Shown in pieces: positions 7,432-15,723 of a stretch of 19,257 nucleotides of DNA (positions are counted from its first letter, which is position 1; each line of letters opens with the position of its first letter). This stretch comes from CAWDPQ01 sp049642465 (GTDB lineage Bacteria; Acidobacteriota; Vicinamibacteria; Vicinamibacterales; 2-12-FULL-66-21), in contig JBAROV010000018.1 of NCBI GenBank assembly GCA_049642465.1, positions 1-19,257 of the forward strand. Direction: 5' to 3'. The position numbers and the translations under genes are program-made. The notes below the pieces were generated by a model. The model did no database searches. It was not told the origin of the DNA and saw only the letters and a program-made list of their open reading frames with translations.

Positions 7432-8921
7432 AACTTCGTCATCTCGCCGCAGTTCTGCTCGTAGCCGTTGCACCGGCGTTTGCGCTCGACGGTGATCCCC
7501 GCATGCACGACCCATCCACCGTCGTGCTGCACGGCGGCAGGTTCTACAGTTATGGCACCGGCAACGGTCTGCCCGTCTCCATATCCGATGACGGCTGGAC
7601 GTGGCGCCGCGCCGGCACGTTGATGCAGGCGCTCCCGGCCGGGCGTCCCGGTCCGGACGTCGTCGCACGCGGAGGCAACAATACCTGGGCGCCGGACGTG
7701 ATCCGTTCGGGCGACAAGTATTTCGTCTACTATTCAGCGCCTGGCACTCAGCCCAAGTCCGCGATCGGGCTGCTGGTCGGCAGGACGCTCGACCCGACTT
7801 CCCCGGACTACAGCTGGGAGGACGGCGGCCCAGTGGTCTGGTCCGACGGGGTGGAGGACAGCAATGCCATCGATCCGGGGGTGTTTCGCGATCCTACGAA
7901 CGGTTCGCTGTGGCTGACATACGGCTCCTACTTCGGCTACATCCGGCTCGTGCAGCTCGATCCCAGGACCGGCAAACGCCTCCGGCCGGACACCAAACCG
8001 GTCAACGTCGCGATCAACTCCGAAGCGTCGATCATGATTTACCGGGACGGCTGGTACTACCTGCTGGTCACTCACGGGTCCTGCTGCGCCGGCGCGAACT
8101 CGACCTACAACATCCGGATGGGCCGCGCGAAGAAAGTGACTGGCCCGTTCCTCGACAACATGGGTGTCGACATGCTGCAGGGCGGCGGCAAGTTATTCCT
8201 CGGTTCGGCCGACCGCTACATCGGTCCCGGACATTTCGGCCTGCTCGATCTTGGCGATGGCGTACAGAAATTCTCGTGCCATTACGAGGCCGATCTCGAC
8301 CGCGGTGGAGTCAGCGTCCTTGATATCCGTCCCCTGCTGTGGCGTGACGGTTGGCCCGTGGCCGGCGAGAACGTCAAAGAAGGCACGTATCAAATCGAAT
8401 CCGTACGGACCGGCGGCGCGCTGGAACTTTCAGTGCAGGGTATGCCTGTCGGCGGATTGCGTGGAAGGGGTGGGCGCGGTGGCCGCGGCGATGCCGTCCC
8501 CGCCGAAGGGATTCCCGCACAAAACGTGGCGCAGGTGTCCGCGAACTGGCCTTCCGGCGCGATCAGCCTGCGCATGTCGCCGTATATGGTGCAGGCGCAA
8601 CAGAAGTGGACGATCACGCCCGTCACGAACGCAGGCGGGTATCCAGGTTCTCCGTATTTCAAGATCACGATCGCCGGGACGGATCGCGCGCTGGCAGCAA
8701 CGGAAGATCGCGAGCTCGTGACAGTCCCGGCGTTTACCGGCGGAGCGGAGCACCTGTGGCGCATCGACCAGCTCACCGACGGCACCTATCGCGTGATGCC
8801 GAAGTCAGTGCCGAACTCGAAGGAAGCGCTGGCCCTGTCCGCCGCCGGCAGCAGCATGCCGACGCTCGACAGATTCACCGCCGATAGCGATCGGCAGCGG
8901 TGGCTGTTGAAGACACCATGA
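7428..8921 (+). CDS. Exported GH43 endo-arabinanase-like hydrolase with ricin-type lectin domain
   Basis: 497 residues; start ATG overlaps the previous stop. Residues 1-19 are a signal peptide (MKLRHLAAVLLVAVAPAFA). The five-bladed GH43 propeller follows, with HDPS (Asp28, base), NTWAPDVI, Asp149 in AIDPGVF and Glu199 in SEASIM, plus GSCCAGANSTYNIRMGR, all as in arabinan endo-1,5-alpha-L-arabinanases. From about 318 to the end is a beta-trefoil ricin-type module with repeated Q-x-W strands (QQKWTI, RQRWLL) that probably binds glycan. The module is interrupted at 342-354 by an RGG-like insert (GGLRGRGGRGGRG). Action is extracytoplasmic, upstream of the beta-xylosidase. The alternative of an exo-acting arabinanase cannot be excluded. 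Confidence 0.9.
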   Translation: MKLRHLAAVLLVAVAPAFALDGDPRMHDPSTVVLHGGRFYSYGTGNGLPVSISDDGWTWRRAGTLMQALPAGRPGPDVVARGGNNTWAPDVIRSGDKYFVYYSAPGTQPKSAIGLLVGRTLDPTSPDYSWEDGGPVVWSDGVEDSNAIDPGVFRDPTNGSLWLTYGSYFGYIRLVQLDPRTGKRLRPDTKPVNVAINSEASIMIYRDGWYYLLVTHGSCCAGANSTYNIRMGRAKKVTGPFLDNMGVDMLQGGGKLFLGSADRYIGPGHFGLLDLGDGVQKFSCHYEADLDRGGVSVLDIRPLLWRDGWPVAGENVKEGTYQIESVRTGGALELSVQGMPVGGLRGRGGRGGRGDAVPAEGIPAQNVAQVSANWPSGAISLRMSPYMVQAQQKWTITPVTNAGGYPGSPYFKITIAGTDRALAATEDRELVTVPAFTGGAEHLWRIDQLTDGTYRVMPKSVPNSKEALALSAAGSSMPTLDRFTADSDRQRWLLKTP

Positions 8922-9625
8922 ACACGCCACACGGCATGCGGATGCTTGCGCTGGTCGTCGTGGCCGTCTTCGGCAGCGCAGCGTTGTTGTTCTCGACGGC
9001 CGGCGCCCAGAGCGGCACGGGGCGCCGGCCGGCGCCAAGCCTCACGGCACCCAGGTCGCCAACCAAAGCGCCTGGCGCCGACGGTTTCATTCAGCGCTGG
9101 CTCGTCCTCGAGCCTATTCCGGTGAAGGGCCAGCTGACCGACAGCGCCGTGCAGGCGGCCGTCAAGACCGAGTTCTTTCCCCATCAGCTCACAGTGATGC
9201 CGCAAGACGGGGAAAAGGTAACTGTTGGCGGGTCGGAATTGACGTGGCATGCAGTCGACACGACTGGATACAACGTCAACCTCTATCACTTCGCCTATGC
9301 GCTCGGAAGACCCACGTCGAACGTACTCTTCTGGGCCGTCAGCGTCGTGAACAGCCCGCGCGACATGTCAGACGTCCGCCTCGCGATCGGATCCAACGCG
9401 GCGTCGGTGTGGTGGGTCAACGGCAAGGAAGTAATCGGCATCTACAACGACCGGCAGACAGTGATCGACGATGGGGTGTCGAGGCGCCTGACTCTGCAAA
9501 AGGGCCCCAACGTCGTCCGCGCGGCCGTCATCAACGGTGGCGGCGCCACGGACTTCTGCGCACGGTTTCTCGACGGAGAGTACCGGCCGGTGAAAGACAT
9601 CACGGTGACGCTGGCGGATCGGTAA
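8918..9625 (+). CDS. Small secreted protein with galactose-binding-like jelly-roll domain
   Basis: 235 residues; start ATG overlaps the arabinanase stop. A second in-frame ATG at 8936 is possible. Residues 1-30 form a signal peptide ending STAGA-QS. The mature protein begins with GFIQRWLVLEPIP and contains DVRLAIGSNAASVWWVNGKE (Trp165-Trp166, Asn168-Gly169) followed by LTLQKGPNVVRAAVINGGG. This pattern of strand, VWVNGKEV, then LxKGxNxLxxKV is the galactose-binding-like beta-sandwich seen as accessory domains in glycosidases and acetylxylan esterases. No catalytic residues are evident, so it may be a carbohydrate-binding partner of the neighbouring arabinanase. The function is inferred from fold and position only. 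Confidence 0.75.
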   Translation: MNTPHGMRMLALVVVAVFGSAALLFSTAGAQSGTGRRPAPSLTAPRSPTKAPGADGFIQRWLVLEPIPVKGQLTDSAVQAAVKTEFFPHQLTVMPQDGEKVTVGGSELTWHAVDTTGYNVNLYHFAYALGRPTSNVLFWAVSVVNSPRDMSDVRLAIGSNAASVWWVNGKEVIGIYNDRQTVIDDGVSRRLTLQKGPNVVRAAVINGGGATDFCARFLDGEYRPVKDITVTLADR

Positions 9626-9640
9626 GCGACCGGAGGTTAT

Positions 9641-11029
9641 ATGGACGTGAATCGGAGACGATTTGGAACCTTCCTTGCGGGTGCCGTCGGCTCGCTTGCA
9701 GCCGGTCCGAAAGCAGCCGCGCCCCGTCCGCAGACGCCCGCGCCGCTCGCCCGCGCCGCATCACGATTGCCGGCCGCGACGGTTACGAAGATCCGGGTGT
9801 TCTATCCGCCGAACTACAACCCGAATGGGCCACAAGCGTTCCCCCAAAGCAACATGATCGTGCTCGTCGATACCGACGCGGGGATCACCGGCATCGGTCA
9901 AGGCGGATCTCCGGACACCGTCCGCAACGTCGCGCGAAGCGTGATCGGGAAGAATGCGTTCGATACCGAGATGATCTGGCAGGCGGCATTCATGGACGGG
10001 TTCTACTCTCCCGGCAAGGAACGGTTGCACGCGCTCGGTGCGATCGATCTGGCACTCTGGGATATCAAGGGCAAGGCGCTGAACGCGCCACTCTATCAGC
10101 TGTTCGGCGGCAAGGCACGCGAGCACATTGAGCTTTACGCCACGTCGGGTCTGCCGCCGGGCATGGTCCCGCCGGAACAAGCGGCCGCGATGGGCTTGAA
10201 AGAGCGGGCAACGGCAACGATGAAGGCCGGGTACCGCGTGTTCCGCGTGGATGGCGGGATTCTTCCGAGCATCGGCGGGCGTGCAGGAGGACCTGCCGCG
10301 ACTCCACTCGGAGCAGCCGGACGAGGTGGCGGAGGACGCGGCGGTGGACGAGGCGGCACGACATTCGATTCGCGATCCCGAATCCGACTGATCATTCAGG
10401 CTGTCGAGCAGATCCGCGAGGGCGTCGGTCCGGATGGCAACTGGATGATCGACCTGCACCAGAAGTTCGATTTCCACGAGGCGGTAGAAGTCTGCCGGCT
10501 GATGGAGCCGTATCGCCCCTTCTGCGTCGAGGACCCGGTCCGCGAGGAGCAATTTCGAACGCAGATTCCGAAGCTGCGGATGCTCACGACCGTGCCGCTG
10601 GCCCCAGGCGAGGAGTGGGGGACGAGGGCCGAGTTCAGTCCGCTGGTCGAACAGCGCGACATCGACTTCGCGCGCGCGTCGCTGCCGAACGTCGGCGGCA
10701 TCACCGAGATGCTCAAGATCATGGCCGTTTGCGACACGCACAAGGTCGGCATCGTGCCGCATTTCACAGGCCCGATCGCGACGGCCGGCCACATGCACAC
10801 GATGATGGCGTTCCCCGGTCAGGTCCTGATGGAGTACAACCAGGGAGAGCGCCCGGTACCGTACATGCCCGAGTTCCTCGAGTGCAGGAACGGCAAGGTG
10901 TGGCCAAACGATCGCCCGGGGCTTGGCGTGAGCGTCGACGAAAAGCAGCTGACCTTGATCGAGGCGATGACCGAAGGCGCCCAGGGAATCACTCATCGGC
11001 GGCCGGACGGTTCGCTCACGCACTGGTAG
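9641..11029 (+). CDS. Tat-exported enolase-superfamily sugar-acid dehydratase (galactonate dehydratase-like)
   Basis: 462 residues; ATG preceded by GGAGG with about 5-bp spacing. The N-terminus NRRRFGTFLAG is a twin-arginine signal. The body is a mandelate-racemase/muconate-lactonising enzyme fold: capping domain about 48-165, then the barrel with Mg ligands Asp271 (MIDLHQKF), Glu297 (FCVEDPV) and Glu324 (LAPGEEW), and His273 and His374 (HFTGPIA) placed as the acid/base histidines of D-galactonate dehydratase. A 34-residue Gly/Arg insert (212-245, core GRGGGGRGGGRGG) interrupts the early barrel. It would convert an aldonate or uronate-derived acid to a 2-keto-3-deoxy acid outside the cytoplasm, fitting an ACS-type importer in the same operon. 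The exact substrate is not deducible. Confidence 0.85.
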   Translation: MDVNRRRFGTFLAGAVGSLAAGPKAAAPRPQTPAPLARAASRLPAATVTKIRVFYPPNYNPNGPQAFPQSNMIVLVDTDAGITGIGQGGSPDTVRNVARSVIGKNAFDTEMIWQAAFMDGFYSPGKERLHALGAIDLALWDIKGKALNAPLYQLFGGKAREHIELYATSGLPPGMVPPEQAAAMGLKERATATMKAGYRVFRVDGGILPSIGGRAGGPAATPLGAAGRGGGGRGGGRGGTTFDSRSRIRLIIQAVEQIREGVGPDGNWMIDLHQKFDFHEAVEVCRLMEPYRPFCVEDPVREEQFRTQIPKLRMLTTVPLAPGEEWGTRAEFSPLVEQRDIDFARASLPNVGGITEMLKIMAVCDTHKVGIVPHFTGPIATAGHMHTMMAFPGQVLMEYNQGERPVPYMPEFLECRNGKVWPNDRPGLGVSVDEKQLTLIEAMTEGAQGITHRRPDGSLTHW

Positions 11030-11157
11030 CGACGGGGCACTATCGGAAATGCCGGATTGCGAACGCAGCGCCAGAACCCGACTTCAAATAGCGCTGAGCC
11101 GTGTTGAATCGAACCACTGCGACGCGGCGGCGGCGTCACCTCTTGCTGGTTTGTGAA

Positions 11158-11895
11158 TCAGAAATCTGAACGCTTCCCCGCTTCGGTGTTCAGCTGCGTC
11201 ACGTCGAGTCGTGCCTTCCGCGGATCGGGTCCGGCGCCAGCGGAGCCATCGGACCGGAAATCGAAGATGACATCCTTCTTCGGGTCGTGACGCGGCCAGG
11301 CTGGCAGGCCCGGACCGTTCGGGTCGCCCGTTCTGGCGAAATTGACCCAGTAGCGTTGCGCCATCCGGGAGACTGCCTGATCCTCGGGCGACAGCGTCGA
11401 GCCCGGCCCGGCCATCAGCGTACCGAAGACATACGAGATTTCCCCGCCGTGCGGAGCGCCGGCGCGCAACTTCTCCCGCAACCCGCTTGAGACGTACGAG
11501 AAACGATAAAGGTAGACTGGCGAACCGTTGGCAGCGAACGCGTTTGCGGCGAACCGCGCTGGCTCGGCCTGTCCGAAGTCGTCATTGGCTCGCGACACGA
11601 GGGTGGCCAGCTCGGTCGATCCGTCAGGATCGTAGGCCGCCCTCGCCTGGGCGCTCCACTTGCCGAACCGGGCGAACAACTCGTCCTTGGTCGTAGCCCT
11701 GATCCGGTTGCCTGCGGTATCGGCGCTGTTGCTTCCGAGCAGCAGCGGAACCCGCGGCTGCCGGCGCGCTTTATAGGCACTCTCAGCCGTCTCGGTAATC
11801 AGCTTACCGTCAAGGATCGGCGTCGTCTCGTAAGACGGCGCGTTGGTCCCTGGCTGGTCCGGAGCGCCGCGAAGCCAACTTCCGCATTGGTCCAA
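11158..11895 (-). pseudogene. C-terminal part of a type B carboxylesterase (5' half deleted)
   Basis: About 230 residues match the C-terminal half of type B carboxylesterases: PILDGKLITE, RVPLLLGSNSAD, the catalytic-His segment GAPHGGEISYVFG, then RYWVNFARTGDPNGPGLPAW. The catalytic Ser (GESAG) half, signal peptide and start are missing. Recognisable sequence stops near 11850, where the oppositely oriented hydrolase fragment begins. The apparent ATG at 11895 lies in DNA belonging to that other gene, so it is not a real start. Inactive as encoded. It converges with the dehydratase gene, separated by 128 bp of plain sequence. Confidence 0.8.
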
Positions 11896-12467
11896 AGCCT
11901 GGTCAGTCCTATGCCGACACCCAGTTCCCCGTGACCGCCCTGGACGAGCTCTCGAAGCAGGGAGTGCCCGATGTCAGCTTCGGCGGCATCCCCACACCGA
12001 ACCCGACGCACAAGGCCCTCGCGGATCTCGCCAGCCAGTTGAACGGCGCCGTGCTGATGGGACACTCGCAATTGGGCTCGTTTCCGCTGGCGGCGGCGCT
12101 GTTCAATCCGGCGGCGATGAGAGGCCTCGTGCTCGTCGAGCCCGGCACCTGCCCCGCCAACTACACCGACGAACAGATCGCCACGCTGGCGAAACTGCCG
12201 ATCCTGGTCGTCTTCGGTGACTACCGCGACACGCCGACCGGGATTCCATCGCTCCCGTCGTGGCAGACGCGGTACGAAGCGTGTCAGGCGCTCATCGGCC
12301 GTCTCAGGACCGCTGCCGGTCAGGCGCAGATGATCAGCCCGACCGAGATCGGCGCCCGCGGCAACAGTCACATGATCATGCAGGACAAAAACCACCTGCA
12401 GGTCGCCGATCTGATTCTCAAGTGGATCGACGAGCGCGTCAGTAAACGCCGGGTCGAGAAGAAATGA
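11877..12467 (+). pseudogene. C-terminal part of an alpha/beta hydrolase (5' part deleted)
   Basis: Family-like sequence starts abruptly at NFRIGPKPGQSYADTQFP (11877 onward) with no start codon in a suitable position; the frame is open upstream only through unrelated DNA. It keeps the nucleophile motif GHSQLGSFP, LVEPGTCP, the strand LPILVVFGD and the late His in NSHMIMQDKNHLQVAD, ending at TGA 12467. A GTG at 11931 could in principle start a 178-residue product that still contains Ser and His but lacks the first strands and oxyanion loop. I regard it as a fragment of a secreted esterase-like hydrolase, common in acidobacteria. It is divergent from, and abuts, the truncated carboxylesterase. 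Confidence 0.7.
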
Positions 12468-12476
12468 AGCACGCCG

Positions 12477-12557
12477 GCGCGGCTCGCGCTGGAGCTGCAG
12501 GATTACGCGGCGCTGCCAATGACCGCCGACAACACGAACACCAACACGCGCGCGCGG
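12477..12557 (+). pseudogene. Fragment of a probable sorbosone/PQQ-type sugar dehydrogenase
   Basis: The frame cgg ctc gcg ctg... reads RLALELQDYAALPMT, then a NTNTNTRARV stretch. This resembles the early mature region of secreted sorbosone/glucose dehydrogenase-like propellers in acidobacteria (LxLELxDYAxLPxT...LARVNxxRxEP). The match breaks off at 12557, exactly where similarity between the two copies of the orphan gene begins. Recognition rests on a short stretch from memory, so confidence is limited. Confidence 0.4.
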
Positions 12558-12564
12558 GTTGTTC

Positions 12565-13167
12565 TTAACTCTGGCCCTCACCTTTCATCCAACCCGGCAC
12601 TTTGAATGTGGAATCCGGCACCTCCACTGGAAGCGCGAAATCTCGCTCTTCCATCTGCCTCACCCACTCGTCAAGGTCGGCCGAAGTGCGACACGAGACG
12701 TGGATTACCTTGTGGTGGTCAGTCTGAAGGATGTAACGGGCATGGTCGGGAACGACGTAGAGATCTTCGCCAACGGACCACCCGAAGATGGTCGTTGAGA
12801 ACATCAGCGTCACAAGCTTGTCCAACTCCGCTCGCTCGAACCTCACGACCTCCGCAGTACCCAGCGGCAGGCCGAGCCCCTTGAGGATTTGCCATTCGAC
12901 GACGTCGTTGATAGGCAGCGGCTCGGCACACTCCGGCCAGCTTCCCAAGTGTCTCCAGGCGTAGCACTCCTGCCAATCACCCATGAGTTCCAGGAAAGAC
13001 AGCAGGAAGTACGGACGTCGCTCGGGTTCAGCCGGAATCTCCCAGAACCGGTCCTGATGCGGGTCGGGCCGAAACACCAACACCGCTGATTCGGGATACT
13101 GCGGATCGAGGCACAAGCCTGCACGGTCGGCCCACGCCAAGAACGCAGCTTCGGTGAGTGTCTTCAT
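12565..13167 (-). CDS. Uncharacterised 200-residue protein, copy B of a duplicated pair
   Basis: Same length and same start/stop alignment as the copy at 646-1248. The differences are mostly conservative (I/L/V, D/E, K/R), so the frame has probably been maintained since duplication. Similarity at DNA level extends about 8 bp past the stop and some tens of bases before the ATG, then ends. A longer upstream frame (to 13278) is not supported by the paralogue. No ribosome binding site, signal peptide or membrane segment is seen. It is Trp rich, with invariant RPDPHQDRFWEIPAEPERRP and GDWQECYAWRHLG blocks. Function unknown. Confidence 0.75.
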   Translation of the reverse strand: MKTLTEAAFLAWADRAGLCLDPQYPESAVLVFRPDPHQDRFWEIPAEPERRPYFLLSFLELMGDWQECYAWRHLGSWPECAEPLPINDVVEWQILKGLGLPLGTAEVVRFERAELDKLVTLMFSTTIFGWSVGEDLYVVPDHARYILQTDHHKVIHVSCRTSADLDEWVRQMEERDFALPVEVPDSTFKVPGWMKGEGQS

Positions 13168-13308
13168 CTTTGCGTGTCCGTCTGGCGTCCGACCTCTGGC
13201 CTGATCAACGTCACGGCGATCTGAGCCGCTACGCGGCGATCTGCTGTGCGCTCCGGTCACTCGTCGTCTGACGCGCACGAGCCACGTTGCGGCCGGCAGC
13301 GGCCTTCC

Positions 13309-15723
13309 TCAATCGGCGCGGAGTGCGGCAAACGGTTCGACGCCGGCCGCCCGCTGCGCCGGACCCAGCATGGCGGCCAGCGCTGTCACCGTCAGCAGCG
13401 TCGCCACACCTGCCAGTGCCAGCGGATCCGACCCCTGCACGGTCAACAGGAACACCGACGCGAAGCGTGATGTGAACAGCGAAAGGACGATGCCTGCCGG
13501 AACGCCGCACGCGATCAGCGCGACCCCCTCCCGGAAGACCATCCGGCGGATGCGACCGCGCGTCGCCCCCATCGCCAGGCGAATGCCGAACTCCCGCTGG
13601 CGCTGAGACACGAGATACGCCAGCGTCCCGTACAGGCCGACCAGGGTCAGCGTCAGGGCCAGTCCCGCGAACGAGCCAATCAGCAGCATCGCAAAACGCG
13701 GCTGCGCGATCGCATCCGCGAGCAGCGCGTCCATGCGCTCGGTGCGTCCCGGCGCCAGCACGGGATCGAGCGTCTGCAGCTGTCGGCGAATCGTCGACGC
13801 GACCTCGCCGGGCGGCACCGCCGCCTTGACGATGGCCTGCATGTAGGGGGCCGGGTGCTGACGCGCGTGGATGTACACCATCGGCGGCGTGTCGTGGGCC
13901 TGTCCGAAAATGTGCACGTCGCCAGCGACGCCAATCACCTCGGCGGTGATCGGCTCGCCGAGGTCGACGACCACCAGCTGGCCCACCGCGTCTTCGCTGC
14001 CGAAGTGTTCGCGCGCCATCCGCCGGCTGACGATCGCGACGTCACGCGCGCCCGCACGATCGGCGCGATCATCGAATGCCCTGCCGGCGACGATCGGGAT
14101 GCCGAGCGTGGCGAAGTACTGCCCCTGGATCCGCCGAATCTGCGCGAACCGGCGATCGCTCGCCGTCGCGGGAGGCCGGCCCTGACGATAGACGACCGTA
14201 TCGTTGCCGCCGGTCAGCGGCGGCGCGGTGGCCAGCGAGACCGCCTCGATGCCGGGACTCGCGGTCAGCCGCTCCAGCAGCGGGCCATAGAAGCCGTCAA
14301 TGCTTCCGTCCGCCTCGTAGCGATCGTCGGGCAGCGGCAGCGGCGTCAGCGTCACGCCAGATGCGGTGAAGCCGGGATCGACCGCGACAAGGCGCAGGAA
14401 CCCTCGCACGAGCAGTGCGGCCCCCGAGAGCAGCACCACCGAAACGGAGATCTGCGCGATCACCAGCGTGCGCTGGCCCAGGCGGCGCTGGCGGTCCTGC
14501 GTGACCGCGCGCACCGGGCGTATCGCGGCGGCGATATCTCCGCGGGCGGCATGGACCGCGGGAGCGAGCGCAAACATCACTGTCGTCACGCCGGCGGAGG
14601 CGAGGGCAAAGAGCACGACCGCTGGATCGAGCGAAATGCTTTCCAGGCGGGGGAATTGCGCGGGGCCGATCAGTTTGAGCGCCTGAATCGTCCATCGCAT
14701 CAGAATCAGTCCACCGCCGGCGCCCGCAAGCGACAAGGTCAGTCCTTCGATGAGCAGCTGCCGCACGATGCTGCCGCGCGTGGCGCCGAGGGCGCCGCGA
14801 AGCGCCAGCTCGGACTCGCGCGCGCTGGCGCGGGCGAGCAGCAGACTCGCGACGTTCGCGCACGACACGAGCAGCAGCAGCGTCACCGCGGCCATCAGGA
14901 TCTGGAGAACCGGCCTCACGCCGCCCACGATCCGCTCGCCCAGCGGCACCAGGCGCAGGCGCCACGTCTCGTTCTCCGCGTACGTCGCCTCGAGCTGACG
15001 TGCCACGACATCCATCTGCGACTGTGCCTGCTGCAGGGCGGCGCCGGCCTTCAGCCGGCCGATCAGCCGCAGCGAGTGGAAGCGCCGGATCTGCGCGTCG
15101 GCGTCGTCGAGCACGAGCGGCAGATAGAGATCGACGGGCTCGGTCAGACGGATGAAGCTGTCGTAGGGAAGCATGAAGCCCGCCGGCATGACGCCCGCAA
15201 CGGTGTACGATCGGCCCTCGACAACGATCGACCGGCCGACGACATCGGCGGCGCCGTCGAACTGCTCCTGCCACACACGATGGCTGACGATGATGGCATC
15301 CGATCCCGTGGCTTCGTCCGCCCGCGAGAAGTCGCCGCCGAGCACCGGGACGGTTCCGAGCGTGGAGATGAGTTCGGCGCTCACCCGCGATGCGCGCATC
15401 CGGACCGGGGCACCCGATCCGGAGACCGTGACGCCCTCCGGGCTGATCGCCATGGCGCCCAACCGCTCGAACACTTCATTGCGGTCGCGATAGTCGACGA
15501 AATCCGGCGGAGAAACGGCCGCCGAATTGCCGCCGCGGAACGACCCGTACATCCAGACGAGCTTGGCCGGGTCGCTGTACGGCAGCGGCTTCAGCAGCAC
15601 GCCGTTGACGACCGCGAACATGCTGGTGGAGGCGCCGATGCCCAGTGTCAGTGTCGCGATGACGAGGACGGCGAACATCGGCTGCCGCCGGATCAGGCGG
15701 AAGGCGTAGCGCAGGTCACGCAT
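13309..15723 (-). CDS. ADOP-family permease (MacB/FtsX-like, duplicated)
   Basis: 804 residues, the usual length. It opens with MRDLRYAFRLIRRQPMFAVL, then LTLGIGASTSMFAVVNGVLL, the ADOP/MacB N-terminus with TM1 at about 17-40. It has two tandem MacB-periplasmic plus FtsX halves: the first FtsX signature is ESELALRGALGATRGSIVRQ, the second QREFGIRLAMGATRGRIRRM; a second N-terminal-type TM segment follows RRLGQRTLVIAQISVSVVLL. Around eight membrane segments are expected. 'Acidobacterial duplicated orphan permeases' occur in many copies without their own ATPase; no ATPase gene or PadR-type regulator is adjacent here. The role is unproven, probably efflux or mechanotransmission of the MacB kind. 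The start follows a weak AAAGG. Confidence 0.93.
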   Translation of the reverse strand: MRDLRYAFRLIRRQPMFAVLVIATLTLGIGASTSMFAVVNGVLLKPLPYSDPAKLVWMYGSFRGGNSAAVSPPDFVDYRDRNEVFERLGAMAISPEGVTVSGSGAPVRMRASRVSAELISTLGTVPVLGGDFSRADEATGSDAIIVSHRVWQEQFDGAADVVGRSIVVEGRSYTVAGVMPAGFMLPYDSFIRLTEPVDLYLPLVLDDADAQIRRFHSLRLIGRLKAGAALQQAQSQMDVVARQLEATYAENETWRLRLVPLGERIVGGVRPVLQILMAAVTLLLLVSCANVASLLLARASARESELALRGALGATRGSIVRQLLIEGLTLSLAGAGGGLILMRWTIQALKLIGPAQFPRLESISLDPAVVLFALASAGVTTVMFALAPAVHAARGDIAAAIRPVRAVTQDRQRRLGQRTLVIAQISVSVVLLSGAALLVRGFLRLVAVDPGFTASGVTLTPLPLPDDRYEADGSIDGFYGPLLERLTASPGIEAVSLATAPPLTGGNDTVVYRQGRPPATASDRRFAQIRRIQGQYFATLGIPIVAGRAFDDRADRAGARDVAIVSRRMAREHFGSEDAVGQLVVVDLGEPITAEVIGVAGDVHIFGQAHDTPPMVYIHARQHPAPYMQAIVKAAVPPGEVASTIRRQLQTLDPVLAPGRTERMDALLADAIAQPRFAMLLIGSFAGLALTLTLVGLYGTLAYLVSQRQREFGIRLAMGATRGRIRRMVFREGVALIACGVPAGIVLSLFTSRFASVFLLTVQGSDPLALAGVATLLTVTALAAMLGPAQRAAGVEPFAALRAD

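Noticed and set aside
13214..13244. Repeated CGGCGATCTG with a GCCGC-tac-GCGGC hairpin after the permease gene
   Set aside because: Short and common in GC-rich DNA; too weak to call a terminator or repeat element.
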